A DNA stretch of 64,000 nucleotides from Methanoregulaceae archaeon (GCA_020850325.1 JADZEW010000022.1:1-64000); one strand, 5' to 3'; positions 37,565 through 48,114 are shown, counted from the stretch's first letter. The notes: a model not told the origin generated them from the sequence alone. Numbers and translations are program-made.

Positions 37565-39342
37565 GCCTGATTGCCCCCGCCGCGTTGCTCTGGCTGATCC
37601 CGTTGGCGGGGATCATCATTGCGTTGTACTTGCTGAAGATGCGGCGGCGGGATGTGCGCGTCCCGGCGACGTTCCTTTGGCCCGCGATGACCTATGAGAT
37701 TCGCGCCAATGCTCTGTTTCAGAAGCTGAAGTTTTCGTGGCTGATGGTGCTGCAGCTGCTCGCGCTCGCCGCGATCGTGTTTGCTCTGGCTAGACCCCAG
37801 ATGCTCCAGCGAGGTCTGGGCGGCGCGGTGACCGTGGTTGTGATCGACACCAGTGCGAGCATGTCCGCCACCGATGTGAAGCCCAGCCGTTTCGGCGAGG
37901 CGATCCGTCAGGCCGAGGGGTTGATTTCGCGGGCGCAAAGCACCGACCGGATTGCCGTGATCGAGGCGGGGTCGGTTCCTCGCGTCGTCGCGGCCCTGAG
38001 CGGAGAGCCCTCGCGGCTTCGACTGGCGCTCGGCGAGCTCCGGCCCACCGACGCCGAGGGGGATGTCGGGGAGGCGTTGCGACTTGCCGCATCGCTCGCC
38101 GCGAACCAACCCTCCGCGCGGATTGTGTTGCTGTCCGACGGCGTGTTCCCCGAGGTCAGCAACTTCTCGCCGGGCAAGGCAGAAGTCGTGTTTCCCCGCA
38201 TTGGCACCTCGAGTGAGAATGTCGCGATTTCCGCCTTCGCGATGGCCGACACGCCGCGAGGGCGCGAACTCTTCTATGGGGTCCGCAACTTTGGGCGCGA
38301 GGCCGCCGGAGTTCGGCTCCAGCTTTTCGCCGACGGCAAGCTGTTCGATTCAAAGTCGGTCGAGCTCAAGCCGCAGCAAACCGTGGGCGAGACGGTGCGC
38401 GCCCCTGCGGGTGCAAAACTGTTTGAAGCCAAACTCGAAGGCGGCGACGCACTTGCCGCCGACGACTACGCGGTGGCGCTGTCCGATCCGGGGGCGTCGG
38501 TCCGCGTTCTGCTGGTCACGACGGGCAATCTCTTCTTAGAGCGAGCCCTCACGCTAGAACCTCGGGTGGTCCTGGACAAGTCCGCGACCGTGCCGACCTC
38601 CGGTGAGTGGGACGTCGCGGTCCTCGACGGTATCACCGCGGAGCGGATTCCCGCCCGAACGGTGCTTCGATTCGGGGCTTTAGGGCGGGGGTTGAACCTG
38701 CGCAAGCCGACCTTTGCCGATGCCTCGAGCGGCCAGCCGCTGTTGCGAGGTGTCGAGTTGAGCGACGTCTACGTGGACGTGGCGGAATCTGGCGTGGCCC
38801 CCGCGGGAGCCCAAGTGGTCGCCGAGTTTCAGGGGGGTACGCCCGCGATCATGACCCGCCCGGCCAGCGGGCGCCGCGAGGTCATCGTCGGCTTCCGTCC
38901 GCTGGATTCCGACTTCCCACTGCAAGTGGGCTTTCCGATCTTTCTCGCCAACGCACTCGAATGGCTGGTGCCCCCGAGTTCGCGGGGGACGAAGATGGTC
39001 GTTTCCGCAGGCCGCACGATCTCCCTACCCGCCCCGTCGGATGCCCCAGTTACGCTGAAGGGACCGGCACGATCGCTCACCCTGAACCCAACGAACGGTA
39101 GCGTGCTCCTGCGCGACCTGCGCACCGTCGGAAAGTACGAGATCGGAAAACGGACCCTGCACGTGATCTTGCGGAGCGACCTGGAGTCGGCGATCGCCCC
39201 GCAAGATCGGGTCGTGCTGGGGGGTACACCGATCGCATCTACCAACGCGATCACCCGGTTTGCCGACTTGTGGCGGTGGGTCGCGCTGCTGGGATTGTTC
39301 ATCCTCGCTGGCGAATGGTGGCTGTTCGCGAGGAGGTCCTAG
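37561..39342 (+). CDS. BatA/VWA-type membrane protein
   Basis: N-terminal LYLLKMRRRDVRVPATFLW, VWA-like 'VVVIDTSASMSATD'; GTG 37561 or TTG 37549 start. Confidence 0.85.
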   Translation: MSLIAPAALLWLIPLAGIIIALYLLKMRRRDVRVPATFLWPAMTYEIRANALFQKLKFSWLMVLQLLALAAIVFALARPQMLQRGLGGAVTVVVIDTSASMSATDVKPSRFGEAIRQAEGLISRAQSTDRIAVIEAGSVPRVVAALSGEPSRLRLALGELRPTDAEGDVGEALRLAASLAANQPSARIVLLSDGVFPEVSNFSPGKAEVVFPRIGTSSENVAISAFAMADTPRGRELFYGVRNFGREAAGVRLQLFADGKLFDSKSVELKPQQTVGETVRAPAGAKLFEAKLEGGDALAADDYAVALSDPGASVRVLLVTTGNLFLERALTLEPRVVLDKSATVPTSGEWDVAVLDGITAERIPARTVLRFGALGRGLNLRKPTFADASSGQPLLRGVELSDVYVDVAESGVAPAGAQVVAEFQGGTPAIMTRPASGRREVIVGFRPLDSDFPLQVGFPIFLANALEWLVPPSSRGTKMVVSAGRTISLPAPSDAPVTLKGPARSLTLNPTNGSVLLRDLRTVGKYEIGKRTLHVILRSDLESAIAPQDRVVLGGTPIASTNAITRFADLWRWVALLGLFILAGEWWLFARRS

Positions 39343-39345
39343 CCG

Positions 39346-42162
39346 GTGGCGTTCACCCACCCGTGGTGGCTCCTTCTGCTGATTCCGGCTCTCGGCGGGC
39401 TGGCGCTGAGCTATCGCCGGGTGTCGGGCATGATGCGCTCGCGGAAGCGATTTGCGTTTGCGCTGCGCGCTTTGCTGGTGGCGTGTTTGGTGCTCGCCCT
39501 TGCTGGACCGGAGAGCCGCCGTCCCAATGAGGGCACCTGCACGATCTTCCTCCTCGACCGCTCCGATAGCGTTGCCGGGCCGGATCGCGAGCGCCAGGTT
39601 CAATTCGTGAGCGATGCCGTGCGGCGTCTTGGCCCCGAAGATCAGGCAGCCGTGATTGCCTTCGGAAAGGAAGCGGCAGTGGACGTCGCGCCGGGAAAGC
39701 TCCCGGGCGTGGATCGGATCCTCAGCGTCGTCGACGGCTCGGCGAGCGATCTCGCTGCCGCGATTCGATTGGCCAGCGCGAGTTTCCCCGACGGCAAAGC
39801 CCGGCGCATCGTGCTGCTGTCCGATGGCAATGAGACGAGCGGCGATGCCGCCGAAGCGGCAAGCGTAGCCGCGACTGACGGCATTCCGATCGACCACGTG
39901 GTGTTGGGAACCGAGCCACGGGACGGGGAAGCGGTGTTGGTTCAGGCCGACATGCCGAATGAGATCCGTCAGGGGCAGCCGTTCGCGATCCGGGTGACGG
40001 TCGATTCGATGACGAACGGCCCGGCCGAGTTGCTCGTGGACCGGAACGGGGTGACGATTCAGCGCGTGCCAATCACCCTCAGCGAGGGGCGCAACACCTA
40101 CGTCGTCAATCAGCGGCTGGATGACACCGGCTTCCACCGGTTCCGGGTGACTCTCAGCGCCGACCGCGACCGCGACAACCGCAACAACGTTGGAATGGGC
40201 TTCGTGGCCGTGCGAGGACGGCCGCGGGTGCTCATCGTGCAGGGCGATCCGAGCCGAGATCAGCTGGCGCAGGCGCTACGCCAACAGGGACTGGATGTGG
40301 AAGTTCGCGGGCCGAACGGTGTCCCGGTGCGTCCTGAAGAGTTCCAGCCGTTCGATGCGGTGTTTTTCAATGACCTGAACGCGGCCAAGGTGACGCCCGG
40401 CCAGATGAAGCTCGCCCAGTCGGCGGTGCGCGATGCCGGCGTCGGGTTCGCGATGATCGGCGGAGAAGACTCGTTCCTGCCCGGCGGCTGGTACGGCACT
40501 CCCGTCGCGGAGGCACTGCCCGTCGACCTTGACATCCGTCAGCGCAAGAGCTTTCCGAGCACGACGATCTTGATCATCGCCGACACGTCGGGCTCGATGG
40601 GGGCGATCGAGGATGGCCAGCCTAAGGTGCGCCTTGCTGCGAAAGCTGCCGAGCAGACGGTGCAGATGCTGTCGCCCCTCGACAAACTCGGGGTGGTGGC
40701 GAGCACCGACGGGATCGAGTTCGTGGCCCCGATTCAGAAACTCGACAACAAGGCGGCGGTCATCAGCCAGATTCGGAAGCTGGGGGTCGGCGGTGGCGGG
40801 ATTTACATGCGCCCATCAATGGAGTTCGCCAAGCGCCATCTTGAACCGGATGACTCGAAGGTGCGGCACCTCATTGTTTTGGCCGATGGATCGGACTGCG
40901 ACCTGCAAGAAGGGACGATTCCGATGGCGGCGGAGCTGTTTGCCCAGAAGATTACGACGACCACCGTCGCGATCGGGGACGGGCCGCACGTGCCTTATCT
41001 GCGAGCGTTGGCGGCGGCGGGGGGAGGGCGGTTCTACCTTGCCCAGCGGGCCAGCCAACTCCCTGCGATCTTCACCCAGGATGCAGCGGTGATGTCGCGA
41101 TCCGCGATCGAGGAGGGCGCGTTCTTCCCGAAGGTCGCACTGGGTGAAGAGATTCTCCGAGGTATCGACACTGACGCGATTCCGGCGTTGCTCGCCTACT
41201 GTCTAACCGACGCTCGACCGCTCGCCCGCGTGGGGATGCGCACCAAGAAGGATGACCCGCTGCTCGCGGTGTGGCAATACGGACTCGGCTCATCGCTCGC
41301 CTTTACCAGCGACGCCCAGGCGCGGTGGGCGGCGAAGTGGGTGGAGTGGGGTGGCTTCGGGCAGTTCTGGGCGCAAGCCACTCGCTCGATCGCGCGGCGG
41401 GCGACGTCGAACACCTACCAGATCGCGACAACGCAATCAGGTACGGGCGGCACGGTTACGATTCTTGCGCAGGACAGCCAGGGCAATCCGGTCAACGAAG
41501 CCCCCGAGCAGGTTCGGCTCGCGATTCCCGGCGGCTCGTTTCGCGATCTTGTGCTGACCCAAACCGGCCCCGGCACCTTCGAGGCCAAGTTCCCAACGGG
41601 GGAACTCGGGAGCTACATCGTATCGGTCTCGGAGAAGGACCCGCTGGGCGGCACCCGCGTATCGTCGTCGGGGTTCTCGATCCCCTATCCTGCGGAGTAC
41701 CGCAGCTTCCGGCCCAACTCCGCGCTGCTGGAGCGAATCAGCCAGGAGACGGGAGGGCAGGCGCTGCTCAATCCGGCGGAAGCGATCCGCCCAGTGAGCG
41801 AGCCAGGATTCTCGATTCGCGAACTGTGGAGTTTGTTCGTGATGCTCGCGGCTCTGGTCCTTCCGCTCGACGTCGCCGCCAGAAGGATTGCCTTGCCCAT
41901 TGGAGAGATTCTCGCGAAAGCCTGGGCGTGGATGCGCCGCCAGCGTGAGGTTCCTGCCGCACCGACCCATGTCGATCAGCTTCGGCGGGCCAAGCAACGG
42001 GTGACCCAGAGCAACGAGGTCGCGCCTCCCGCCGTGACTCCGGCCGCCACGCGCGAAGCGGAGAAGCCGGCGACACCGGCGGGCCCGTCCGCACCGGGAG
42101 CGACCTCCAGCCAGTTGCTCGACGCCAAGCGGCGGCGTCGGGGGGAGGGCGGCGACGGGTAA
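39346..42162 (+). CDS. VWA-domain / glutamine amidotransferase-like membrane protein
   Basis: 938 aa; 'IFLLDRSDSV', 'LIIADTSGSMG'; GTG start. Confidence 0.85.
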   Translation: MAFTHPWWLLLLIPALGGLALSYRRVSGMMRSRKRFAFALRALLVACLVLALAGPESRRPNEGTCTIFLLDRSDSVAGPDRERQVQFVSDAVRRLGPEDQAAVIAFGKEAAVDVAPGKLPGVDRILSVVDGSASDLAAAIRLASASFPDGKARRIVLLSDGNETSGDAAEAASVAATDGIPIDHVVLGTEPRDGEAVLVQADMPNEIRQGQPFAIRVTVDSMTNGPAELLVDRNGVTIQRVPITLSEGRNTYVVNQRLDDTGFHRFRVTLSADRDRDNRNNVGMGFVAVRGRPRVLIVQGDPSRDQLAQALRQQGLDVEVRGPNGVPVRPEEFQPFDAVFFNDLNAAKVTPGQMKLAQSAVRDAGVGFAMIGGEDSFLPGGWYGTPVAEALPVDLDIRQRKSFPSTTILIIADTSGSMGAIEDGQPKVRLAAKAAEQTVQMLSPLDKLGVVASTDGIEFVAPIQKLDNKAAVISQIRKLGVGGGGIYMRPSMEFAKRHLEPDDSKVRHLIVLADGSDCDLQEGTIPMAAELFAQKITTTTVAIGDGPHVPYLRALAAAGGGRFYLAQRASQLPAIFTQDAAVMSRSAIEEGAFFPKVALGEEILRGIDTDAIPALLAYCLTDARPLARVGMRTKKDDPLLAVWQYGLGSSLAFTSDAQARWAAKWVEWGGFGQFWAQATRSIARRATSNTYQIATTQSGTGGTVTILAQDSQGNPVNEAPEQVRLAIPGGSFRDLVLTQTGPGTFEAKFPTGELGSYIVSVSEKDPLGGTRVSSSGFSIPYPAEYRSFRPNSALLERISQETGGQALLNPAEAIRPVSEPGFSIRELWSLFVMLAALVLPLDVAARRIALPIGEILAKAWAWMRRQREVPAAPTHVDQLRRAKQRVTQSNEVAPPAVTPAATREAEKPATPAGPSAPGATSSQLLDAKRRRRGEGGDG

Positions 42163-42171
42163 AATCGGCGC

Positions 42172-42504
42172 ATGACAAACTGGCGAGAAGGCGATCGGGT
42201 ACGCATCGTGTCTCGTCCGGTCACCGACGAAGATCGAAAAGCCAATCGGTATTTCGAGCACATGTCTGGCCTCACCGGTACGGTGCAGAACATCTACGCC
42301 CCGGACCAAGTCGCGATCAAGGTCGACCCCGAATCACTGACCAAGGTCAGCCGCGACGTTCACAAGACGGCCAACGACCGGATGCGCGAGAAGTTCTTGA
42401 GCAATGTCAGCGAAGAGCAGAAGAAGCAGCTGACGAGCGAGGAGATCAACTTTACGGCCAACTTTGTGCTCTTGGTCCGTGGGGACGACCTCGAGAAGGT
42501 CTGA
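42172..42504 (+). CDS. hypothetical protein with possible KOW/SH3-like N-terminus
   Basis: 110 aa; 'WREGDRVRIVSRPVT...GLTGTVQNIY'. Confidence 0.6.
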   Translation: MTNWREGDRVRIVSRPVTDEDRKANRYFEHMSGLTGTVQNIYAPDQVAIKVDPESLTKVSRDVHKTANDRMREKFLSNVSEEQKKQLTSEEINFTANFVLLVRGDDLEKV

Positions 42505-42505
42505 C

Positions 42506-43615
42506 GTGTCAGGAATCCGCCCCAATGTGCTCCGCATGGAGCCGTATTCGCCCGGCAAGCCGATCTCGGAAGTTCAGCGCGAGCTTGGACTCGGACGCGT
42601 CGTCAAGCTTGCTTCCAACGAGAACCCGCTCGGTCCATCACCCGCAGCCATCGCCGCCGTAAGGGCCGCAGCCGAGGAGATGCATCTCTATCCGGATGCT
42701 TCGGCTTACGCGTTGCGGAAAGCGATCAGCGAGCGGTTCGACATGCCGATGGAGACGATTTTCGTGGGCAACGGCTCCGATGAGTTGATCCACATGCTGG
42801 GGTTGCTGTTCCTCGACAGCCCCAACGACGAGATGATCGTCGGCGACCCGTCATTCGTACGATACGATGCGGCGGCGCAGCTCGCGCCCGCGAAGCTCAT
42901 CAAGGTGCCGCTCGACGCTAACTATCGCCACGATCTGCCGGCGATGGCGCGTGCCGCCAGCGAACACACGAAGCTGATCTTCATCGCGAACCCCAACAAC
43001 CCGACCGGCACGATCGTGCGGCGCGGCGATTTTGATCGGTTCCTCGCCGACTTGCCTCCGCAAGCCACCGTCGTTCTCGACGAGGCGTATTTCGAGTTCG
43101 CTTCCGAGGATCCCGAGTATCCGGTCAGTATCGACTACGTGCGCGCAGGGAAGCCGGTCATCGGTCTGCGTACGTTCAGCAAGACCTACGGTTTGGCCGG
43201 GATTCGCATCGGCTACGGCTTCGCCTCTGCGGAGATCTTCGATGCGTTCAACCGAGCCCGTGAGCCGTTCAATGCGAATGCGCTGGCGCAAGCGGCCGCG
43301 ATCGCCGCTTTGGGAGATGTCGACCATATCACCGCGACCGTCGAGAACAACCGTCGGGGAATGGCGCGCATGGTGGAAGCGCTGACTCGGCTGGGGTCGA
43401 CCCCTTGCGAGAGCCACGGCAACTTTGTGTTCGCCGATCTTCACCGTCCCGCCCAGCCTGTGTTCCGAGCGCTGCTCGAGCGCGGGGTGATTGTGCGGTC
43501 GGGCGAGGTGTTCGGCACACCGACCTGTATTCGAGTTAGCGTAGGCACCGACGATGAAGTCGAGGCTTTCGTAGAAGCCATTGAGGCTGTCTTGAAGGAG
43601 CCTGTAACTTTATGA
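42506..43615 (+). CDS. hisC: histidinol-phosphate aminotransferase
   Basis: 'KLASNENPLGPSP', 'NPNNPTG', 'TFSKTYGLAGIRIGYG'; GTG start 42506. Confidence 0.92.
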   Translation: MSGIRPNVLRMEPYSPGKPISEVQRELGLGRVVKLASNENPLGPSPAAIAAVRAAAEEMHLYPDASAYALRKAISERFDMPMETIFVGNGSDELIHMLGLLFLDSPNDEMIVGDPSFVRYDAAAQLAPAKLIKVPLDANYRHDLPAMARAASEHTKLIFIANPNNPTGTIVRRGDFDRFLADLPPQATVVLDEAYFEFASEDPEYPVSIDYVRAGKPVIGLRTFSKTYGLAGIRIGYGFASAEIFDAFNRAREPFNANALAQAAAIAALGDVDHITATVENNRRGMARMVEALTRLGSTPCESHGNFVFADLHRPAQPVFRALLERGVIVRSGEVFGTPTCIRVSVGTDDEVEAFVEAIEAVLKEPVTL

Positions 43616-44655
43616 TCATCGTGATGCGTTCGGGAGCGACCCGAGAAGATGTCGATGAGGTCAGCAAGCACCTCCATGAGTTGGGATTCCAAACCCGTCC
43701 GATCTTTGGCGTGACCAAGACGATCGTTGGTGCGGTCGGGGCTCCGGACGTCGACAAGTTTGGCGCGGCCGAGCAGCTTCGGGCGTACGAAACCGTCGAA
43801 GAAGTCCACCTCGTGGGCAAGCCGTATAAGCTGGTGGCGCGCGAGGCGCACCCGGAAGGCTCGATTGTTCGCGTGGGCGGCATTCCGATCGGTGGGCCCG
43901 GCGTGGTCATGATGGCGGGGCCGTGCACCATCGAAACCGAAGAGCAAGTCTTCGCGACCGCCGAATCGGTCTCGCGGGCGGGAGCGCTGATCCTACGCGG
44001 CGGCGCGTACAAGCCTTCGACGTCTCCTTATTCCTTCCAAGGTTTGGGAGTGCCGGGGTTGGAGATGCTCCGAGCGGCAGCGGATCGCTACGGCATGAAA
44101 GTCGTCACCGAAGTGATGGATCCGCGCAAGGTGGATTTGGTCGGCCAATACGCGGACATGCTTCAGATCGGCACCCGCAATATGCAGAACTACGACCTGC
44201 TGAAAGAGGTCGGGCTGGCGCGCATTCCCGTGCTTTTGAAGCGCGGCATGAGTGCGAAACTCGAAGAGTGGCTGCTGGCGGCGGAGTACATCGCCGCGGC
44301 GGGTAACGAGCAGATCGTGCTGTGCGAGCGGGGCATCCGGTCGTACGATTCGTTCGCCCGCAACACACTCGATCTTGCGGTGGTTCCGGCGGCGAAGGCT
44401 GCTTCCCACTTGCCGGTGGTCGTCGATCCCAGCCAAGGCACGGGACGGCGGAACCTGGTGACGCCGATGTCGCTCGCCGCAATCGCAGCGGGCGCGGATG
44501 GCTTGATCATCGAAGTTCACCCGAACCCGGATCACGCGATCAAGGACGGCGCGCAGACGCTGCGCACCGACCAGTTTGAGGCGCTCGTCCCGCAGGCGAA
44601 GCAAGTGGCGCTGGCGATCGGACGTGAGATTCTCGCCCCGGACCCTGTACGGTAG
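43612..44655 (+). CDS. aroF: 3-deoxy-7-phosphoheptulonate synthase
   Basis: N-terminal ferredoxin-like domain; 'GPCTIETEEQ', 'LRGGAYKPSTSPYSFQGLG', 'DPSQGTGRR'. Confidence 0.95.
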   Translation: MIIVMRSGATREDVDEVSKHLHELGFQTRPIFGVTKTIVGAVGAPDVDKFGAAEQLRAYETVEEVHLVGKPYKLVAREAHPEGSIVRVGGIPIGGPGVVMMAGPCTIETEEQVFATAESVSRAGALILRGGAYKPSTSPYSFQGLGVPGLEMLRAAADRYGMKVVTEVMDPRKVDLVGQYADMLQIGTRNMQNYDLLKEVGLARIPVLLKRGMSAKLEEWLLAAEYIAAAGNEQIVLCERGIRSYDSFARNTLDLAVVPAAKAASHLPVVVDPSQGTGRRNLVTPMSLAAIAAGADGLIIEVHPNPDHAIKDGAQTLRTDQFEALVPQAKQVALAIGREILAPDPVR

Positions 44656-44667
44656 CCTCAGGTTTCC

Positions 44668-44692
44668 GCGAGGGCACGACGCCTCTCTCGCC
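44668..44692. repeat. third copy of REP-like palindrome GCGAGGGCACGACGCCTCTCTCGCC
   Basis: same core as 2100 and 33189; between convergent genes. Confidence 0.7.
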
Positions 44693-44713
44693 CATAAGGA
44701 GTTCCCGTGGCTC

Positions 44714-45415
44714 TTACTGCACCTTGGTCAGCCGGCGTACCCAGGTGAGTTGGTACAGCGTCCCGTCGCCGCCGGGCAGCGCCACGCCCTTGGCTTCGAT
44801 CCGCCCGTACATCATCAAGCCCGACTCAACATCGAAAAGGGCCTCGCCGGTCCCCTTTAAGCCAGGTTGCTCCTCGAAGCGCCACGTCATGCGACGGCCC
44901 CAGAGGCCATCAAGCTCGAATGAACGTCGCTGATCGAGCGTCCACGTTGCCACAGCGGTGGGAACTCGGATATCGTCGGGAAGGGGCCAGCGGATCGGCG
45001 ATGCGGTGTTTGGAAAGAAGATCGCGGTCAGACGCCCGGTCCGATACTCGACCGGGTCCTCGGGCATGGGTTCGCGGAACTTACCGACTCCGGCTTGTTC
45101 TTCCCACACCAGCGGATCGCCGCCGGGGGGCGGAATCGGTTGCCCATCGATGGTCGAGGCTTCGAGGGTGCGGGTGATGCGCACCCGGATGGGATCTTGG
45201 CTGATCACCTGGCCGATTTCGGCCCACCGCTCGGTGATGATGGCGTCGCCGACGGTATTCCCAATCATGCGAACGTTGATCTGCGCGACCCAGCGCTTCA
45301 GCGCGGGAGGCTCGATCTCGCGGTCGAGGGGTTTGCTCGGCAGTTTGGCGAGGTCCACCGGCGCGAACGGATCGTCCAACCCGGTGGCGAGAGCCAAGGC
45401 GAGCGCGAGAATCAC
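44714..45415 (-). CDS. hypothetical secreted protein
   Basis: 233 aa, signal peptide MILALALALATG. Confidence 0.65.
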   Translation of the reverse strand: MILALALALATGLDDPFAPVDLAKLPSKPLDREIEPPALKRWVAQINVRMIGNTVGDAIITERWAEIGQVISQDPIRVRITRTLEASTIDGQPIPPPGGDPLVWEEQAGVGKFREPMPEDPVEYRTGRLTAIFFPNTASPIRWPLPDDIRVPTAVATWTLDQRRSFELDGLWGRRMTWRFEEQPGLKGTGEALFDVESGLMMYGRIEAKGVALPGGDGTLYQLTWVRRLTKVQ

Positions 45416-45681
45416 GGCGTGTCGGGAACCTCGAGCGGAGTTTCGTCGGGGCGGCGATAGCCCTGCTTGCGGGCGAGTTCTTCACGGCCCAGCGAGCTTT
45501 CGGCCTGGGCGCGTTGCCGCGTCAGTTCGGTCTTCTTGCTCTCAGCGGTTCGCATTTCGCGAATCGCATCGTCGGCGAGTTTGCGCTGCTCCCGATATAC
45601 CTGCCACGGTTTCAGGCTCAGTCCGACCCCAAGCCCGATTGCGCTAACGACGATGATGCTGGTCACCACGAGTTTGTTCAT
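45412..45681 (-). CDS. small membrane-anchored hypothetical protein
   Basis: 89 aa; N-terminal TM; overlaps neighbours by 4 nt. Confidence 0.6.
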   Translation of the reverse strand: MNKLVVTSIIVVSAIGLGVGLSLKPWQVYREQRKLADDAIREMRTAESKKTELTRQRAQAESSLGREELARKQGYRRPDETPLEVPDTP

Positions 45682-47078
45682 CCTTGTCCTACCTTGATCA
45701 CCATGATGAGGTTGGTATTGCCCGGCGTCCCTGCCGGCACCCCTGCGGATACGATGATAGTATCCCCGAGTTTTAGTCGTTTACGGCGCGTAAATGATTC
45801 GATCGCTTGCTCGATTTGCTCGTCCGTGCTGGAAGGCAGCCCCATGTGGACCGCTTCCACCCCCCACACGACCGACATTTGGTGGTAGGTGGAGGAGTTC
45901 CACGTCGCACACAGGATTGGCACGCGCGGTCGATACTTGCTCATCAAGCGAGCCGTCTGGCCGCTGGTCGTCGTCGTGAGGATCGCCTTTGGACGGATCA
46001 TCTTGGCGAGGCGGGCGACCGCGTGGGCGATCGCGGTGGCCTCGTCGGTGCGCTCGTCTTCGAGTTCGAGGAGGGTCCGATCATCGAAGATGCCCTCCGC
46101 CTTCTCGGCGATGCGGGCCATATAGCGAACGGCCTCGAGCGGATACTTGCCCGCGGCGGTCTCGCCGCTGAGCATGACCGCATCCGTGCCATCGAGGATC
46201 GCGTTGGCGACATCGGTGGCTTCGGCGCGGGTTGGCCGGGGGGCGTTCGTCATGCTCTCCAACATCTGGGTGGCGGTAATCACCGGCTTGCTGGCCCGCC
46301 GCGCCGCGCGGATGATCTTTTTCTGGGCGAGGGGCACATCCTCGATCTCCATTTGAAGCCCCATGTCGCCTCGCGCGACCATCAACAGGTCTGACTCCGC
46401 CGCGATCTCGTGGATGTTCTTAACCGCATCTCGGGTCTCGATCTTCGCGCAGAGTCGGATTCCGCGGCGGTATTGCTCGACGTACGTGCGGAGATCGCGG
46501 ATGTCCGACGCACGGTGGACGTAGCTCAGCGCGATGAAATCGACTCCCGCCGAACACGCTTCCTCAATGTCCTTCAGGTCCTTCTCGGTGAGACAGCTGG
46601 TGTGAAACACCTTCCCGACGAGGGTCACGCCTTGCTTGCTCTTGACGATGCCCCCGGAGATGGCTCGTGCCGCAAAGTTCTCGCCTTGGGCGGCACCGAG
46701 ACGGATTTCAACGTCACCGTCGCCGAGGAGGATACGGTTGCCCGGTCCCATCGCGGTTAAGATTTCAGCCTGGTGAATCGGCAACTCACCCGATGGCCCG
46801 ACCGTCAAGTGCTCTCCCGCGCGAATCTCACGAACTCCGTCGGCGATGACGCCCAGCCGGAACTTCGGTCCCTGGAGATCGGCGAGGATACCCACCGGGC
46901 TCACATCGGGACTGTGCCGGCGAATCCACTCGATCCAACGGCGCTTTGTATCCCAGTCACCGTGGCTACAGTTGAGCCGCGCGACGTTCATCCCGGCTCT
47001 GATGAGCCGTCGAATCTGGGCTTCGGAGTCGACGGCGGGGCCGAGGGTGCATACGATCTTCGTGCGGCGTTGAGGCAT
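45678..47078 (-). CDS. pyk: pyruvate kinase
   Basis: 'RRTKIVCTLGPAVDSEAQIRRLIRAGMNVARLNCSHG', 'VARGDMGLQMEIEDVPLAQKKIIRAA...TATQMLESM'. Confidence 0.96.
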   Translation of the reverse strand: MPQRRTKIVCTLGPAVDSEAQIRRLIRAGMNVARLNCSHGDWDTKRRWIEWIRRHSPDVSPVGILADLQGPKFRLGVIADGVREIRAGEHLTVGPSGELPIHQAEILTAMGPGNRILLGDGDVEIRLGAAQGENFAARAISGGIVKSKQGVTLVGKVFHTSCLTEKDLKDIEEACSAGVDFIALSYVHRASDIRDLRTYVEQYRRGIRLCAKIETRDAVKNIHEIAAESDLLMVARGDMGLQMEIEDVPLAQKKIIRAARRASKPVITATQMLESMTNAPRPTRAEATDVANAILDGTDAVMLSGETAAGKYPLEAVRYMARIAEKAEGIFDDRTLLELEDERTDEATAIAHAVARLAKMIRPKAILTTTTSGQTARLMSKYRPRVPILCATWNSSTYHQMSVVWGVEAVHMGLPSSTDEQIEQAIESFTRRKRLKLGDTIIVSAGVPAGTPGNTNLIMVIKVGQG

Positions 47079-47161
47079 TGTCGAAGTAGAGACGCATTGA
47101 GGGCCGGGTTCGGAGGGGCGGGTATCCTTCCCCTAATGGTTTCCCTCCCGGAGGTGCGGTA

Positions 47162-47482
47162 ATGAGCGAACCGCGCGGTCAAAGCGGAACGGCGGGAGGC
47201 GTGCTGGGTGTCCTCGTCTTTCTTGCCGGGGTGGCGATCTTGGTGTTCACCTTTGGACTGGCTCGCGACCTGTTCACCCAAGACCCAAATCAGGTGCTTG
47301 GGCTCACGAAGGACAAGCCCCTCGATCTCAACAATGCGGGGGCGACCCTCGTCGGCGTGCTGCTCAAGGTGTTGCTCCTGCTCGTGATGGCGCTGGTTGG
47401 CGGCATGATCGCTAACCGAGGCATCCGGCTCTATGCAGATTCCCGGATGACGAAGGAACCGGCGCCGAAACGAGAAGCCTAA
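47162..47482 (+). CDS. small integral membrane protein
   Basis: 106 aa with two TM segments; followed by uridine kinase-like gene. Confidence 0.6.
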   Translation: MSEPRGQSGTAGGVLGVLVFLAGVAILVFTFGLARDLFTQDPNQVLGLTKDKPLDLNNAGATLVGVLLKVLLLLVMALVGGMIANRGIRLYADSRMTKEPAPKREA

Positions 47483-47486
47483 CGCG

Positions 47487-48080
47487 ATGCGCCGTCTTGT
47501 GTTGATCGCCGGGGTTTCGGGGTCGGGCAAGACCACCCTGGCGCGGCATCTTTCCGAACATCTCGATGCCGCCCGACTGTCGATCGACGACTATTATCGC
47601 GGCTACCATGACTGGCCGCTCGAGCAGCGGCGATTGCTCAACTTTGATTCCCCGCAGGCGATTGAGCACGAACTACTGGCTAAGCATCTGCGGGACCTGC
47701 TCGCTGGCGCGACAATCGCGCGCCCGGTGTACGATCACGCGGCCTTTGTGCGGCACGAACGGACGGTTCCGATTGAGCCAGCAGACATCATCCTCTTGGA
47801 AGGACTCTTCTCGTTGGCGTGGCCAGAGATTCGCGACTTGGCCTCGCTTCGGGTTTACGTTGACACCCCCGAGACGGTGTGTTTTCGCCGCCGACTGGAG
47901 CGCGACTTGAACGAGTTCCATCGTACGAGCGAGGATGCCCTGCTTCGATATCACACCCATGTTCGTCCCAATCAGGAGCGGCACGTTGTTCCGACGCGAG
48001 CGCACGCCGACCTCATCGTCTCGACCGGTGAGGACGATGACACGGCGTTGCGTCAGGTGCTGGAGGCGTTGAGGGTCTGA
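47487..48080 (+). CDS. uridine kinase-like P-loop kinase
   Basis: Walker A GVSGSGKTTLARHL, 'LSIDDYYRG', 'FDSPQAIEHELL'. Confidence 0.85.
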   Translation: MRRLVLIAGVSGSGKTTLARHLSEHLDAARLSIDDYYRGYHDWPLEQRRLLNFDSPQAIEHELLAKHLRDLLAGATIARPVYDHAAFVRHERTVPIEPADIILLEGLFSLAWPEIRDLASLRVYVDTPETVCFRRRLERDLNEFHRTSEDALLRYHTHVRPNQERHVVPTRAHADLIVSTGEDDDTALRQVLEALRV

Positions 48081-48082
48081 AA

Positions 48083-48114
48083 CAAGAAAGCCCTCGACCT
48101 ATGGGTCGAGGGCT
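48083..48114 (-). terminator. intrinsic terminator for the minus-strand gene
   Basis: AGCCCTCGACC-TAT-GGGTCGAGGGCT stem; T-rich TTCTTGTTT follows on minus strand. Confidence 0.75.
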
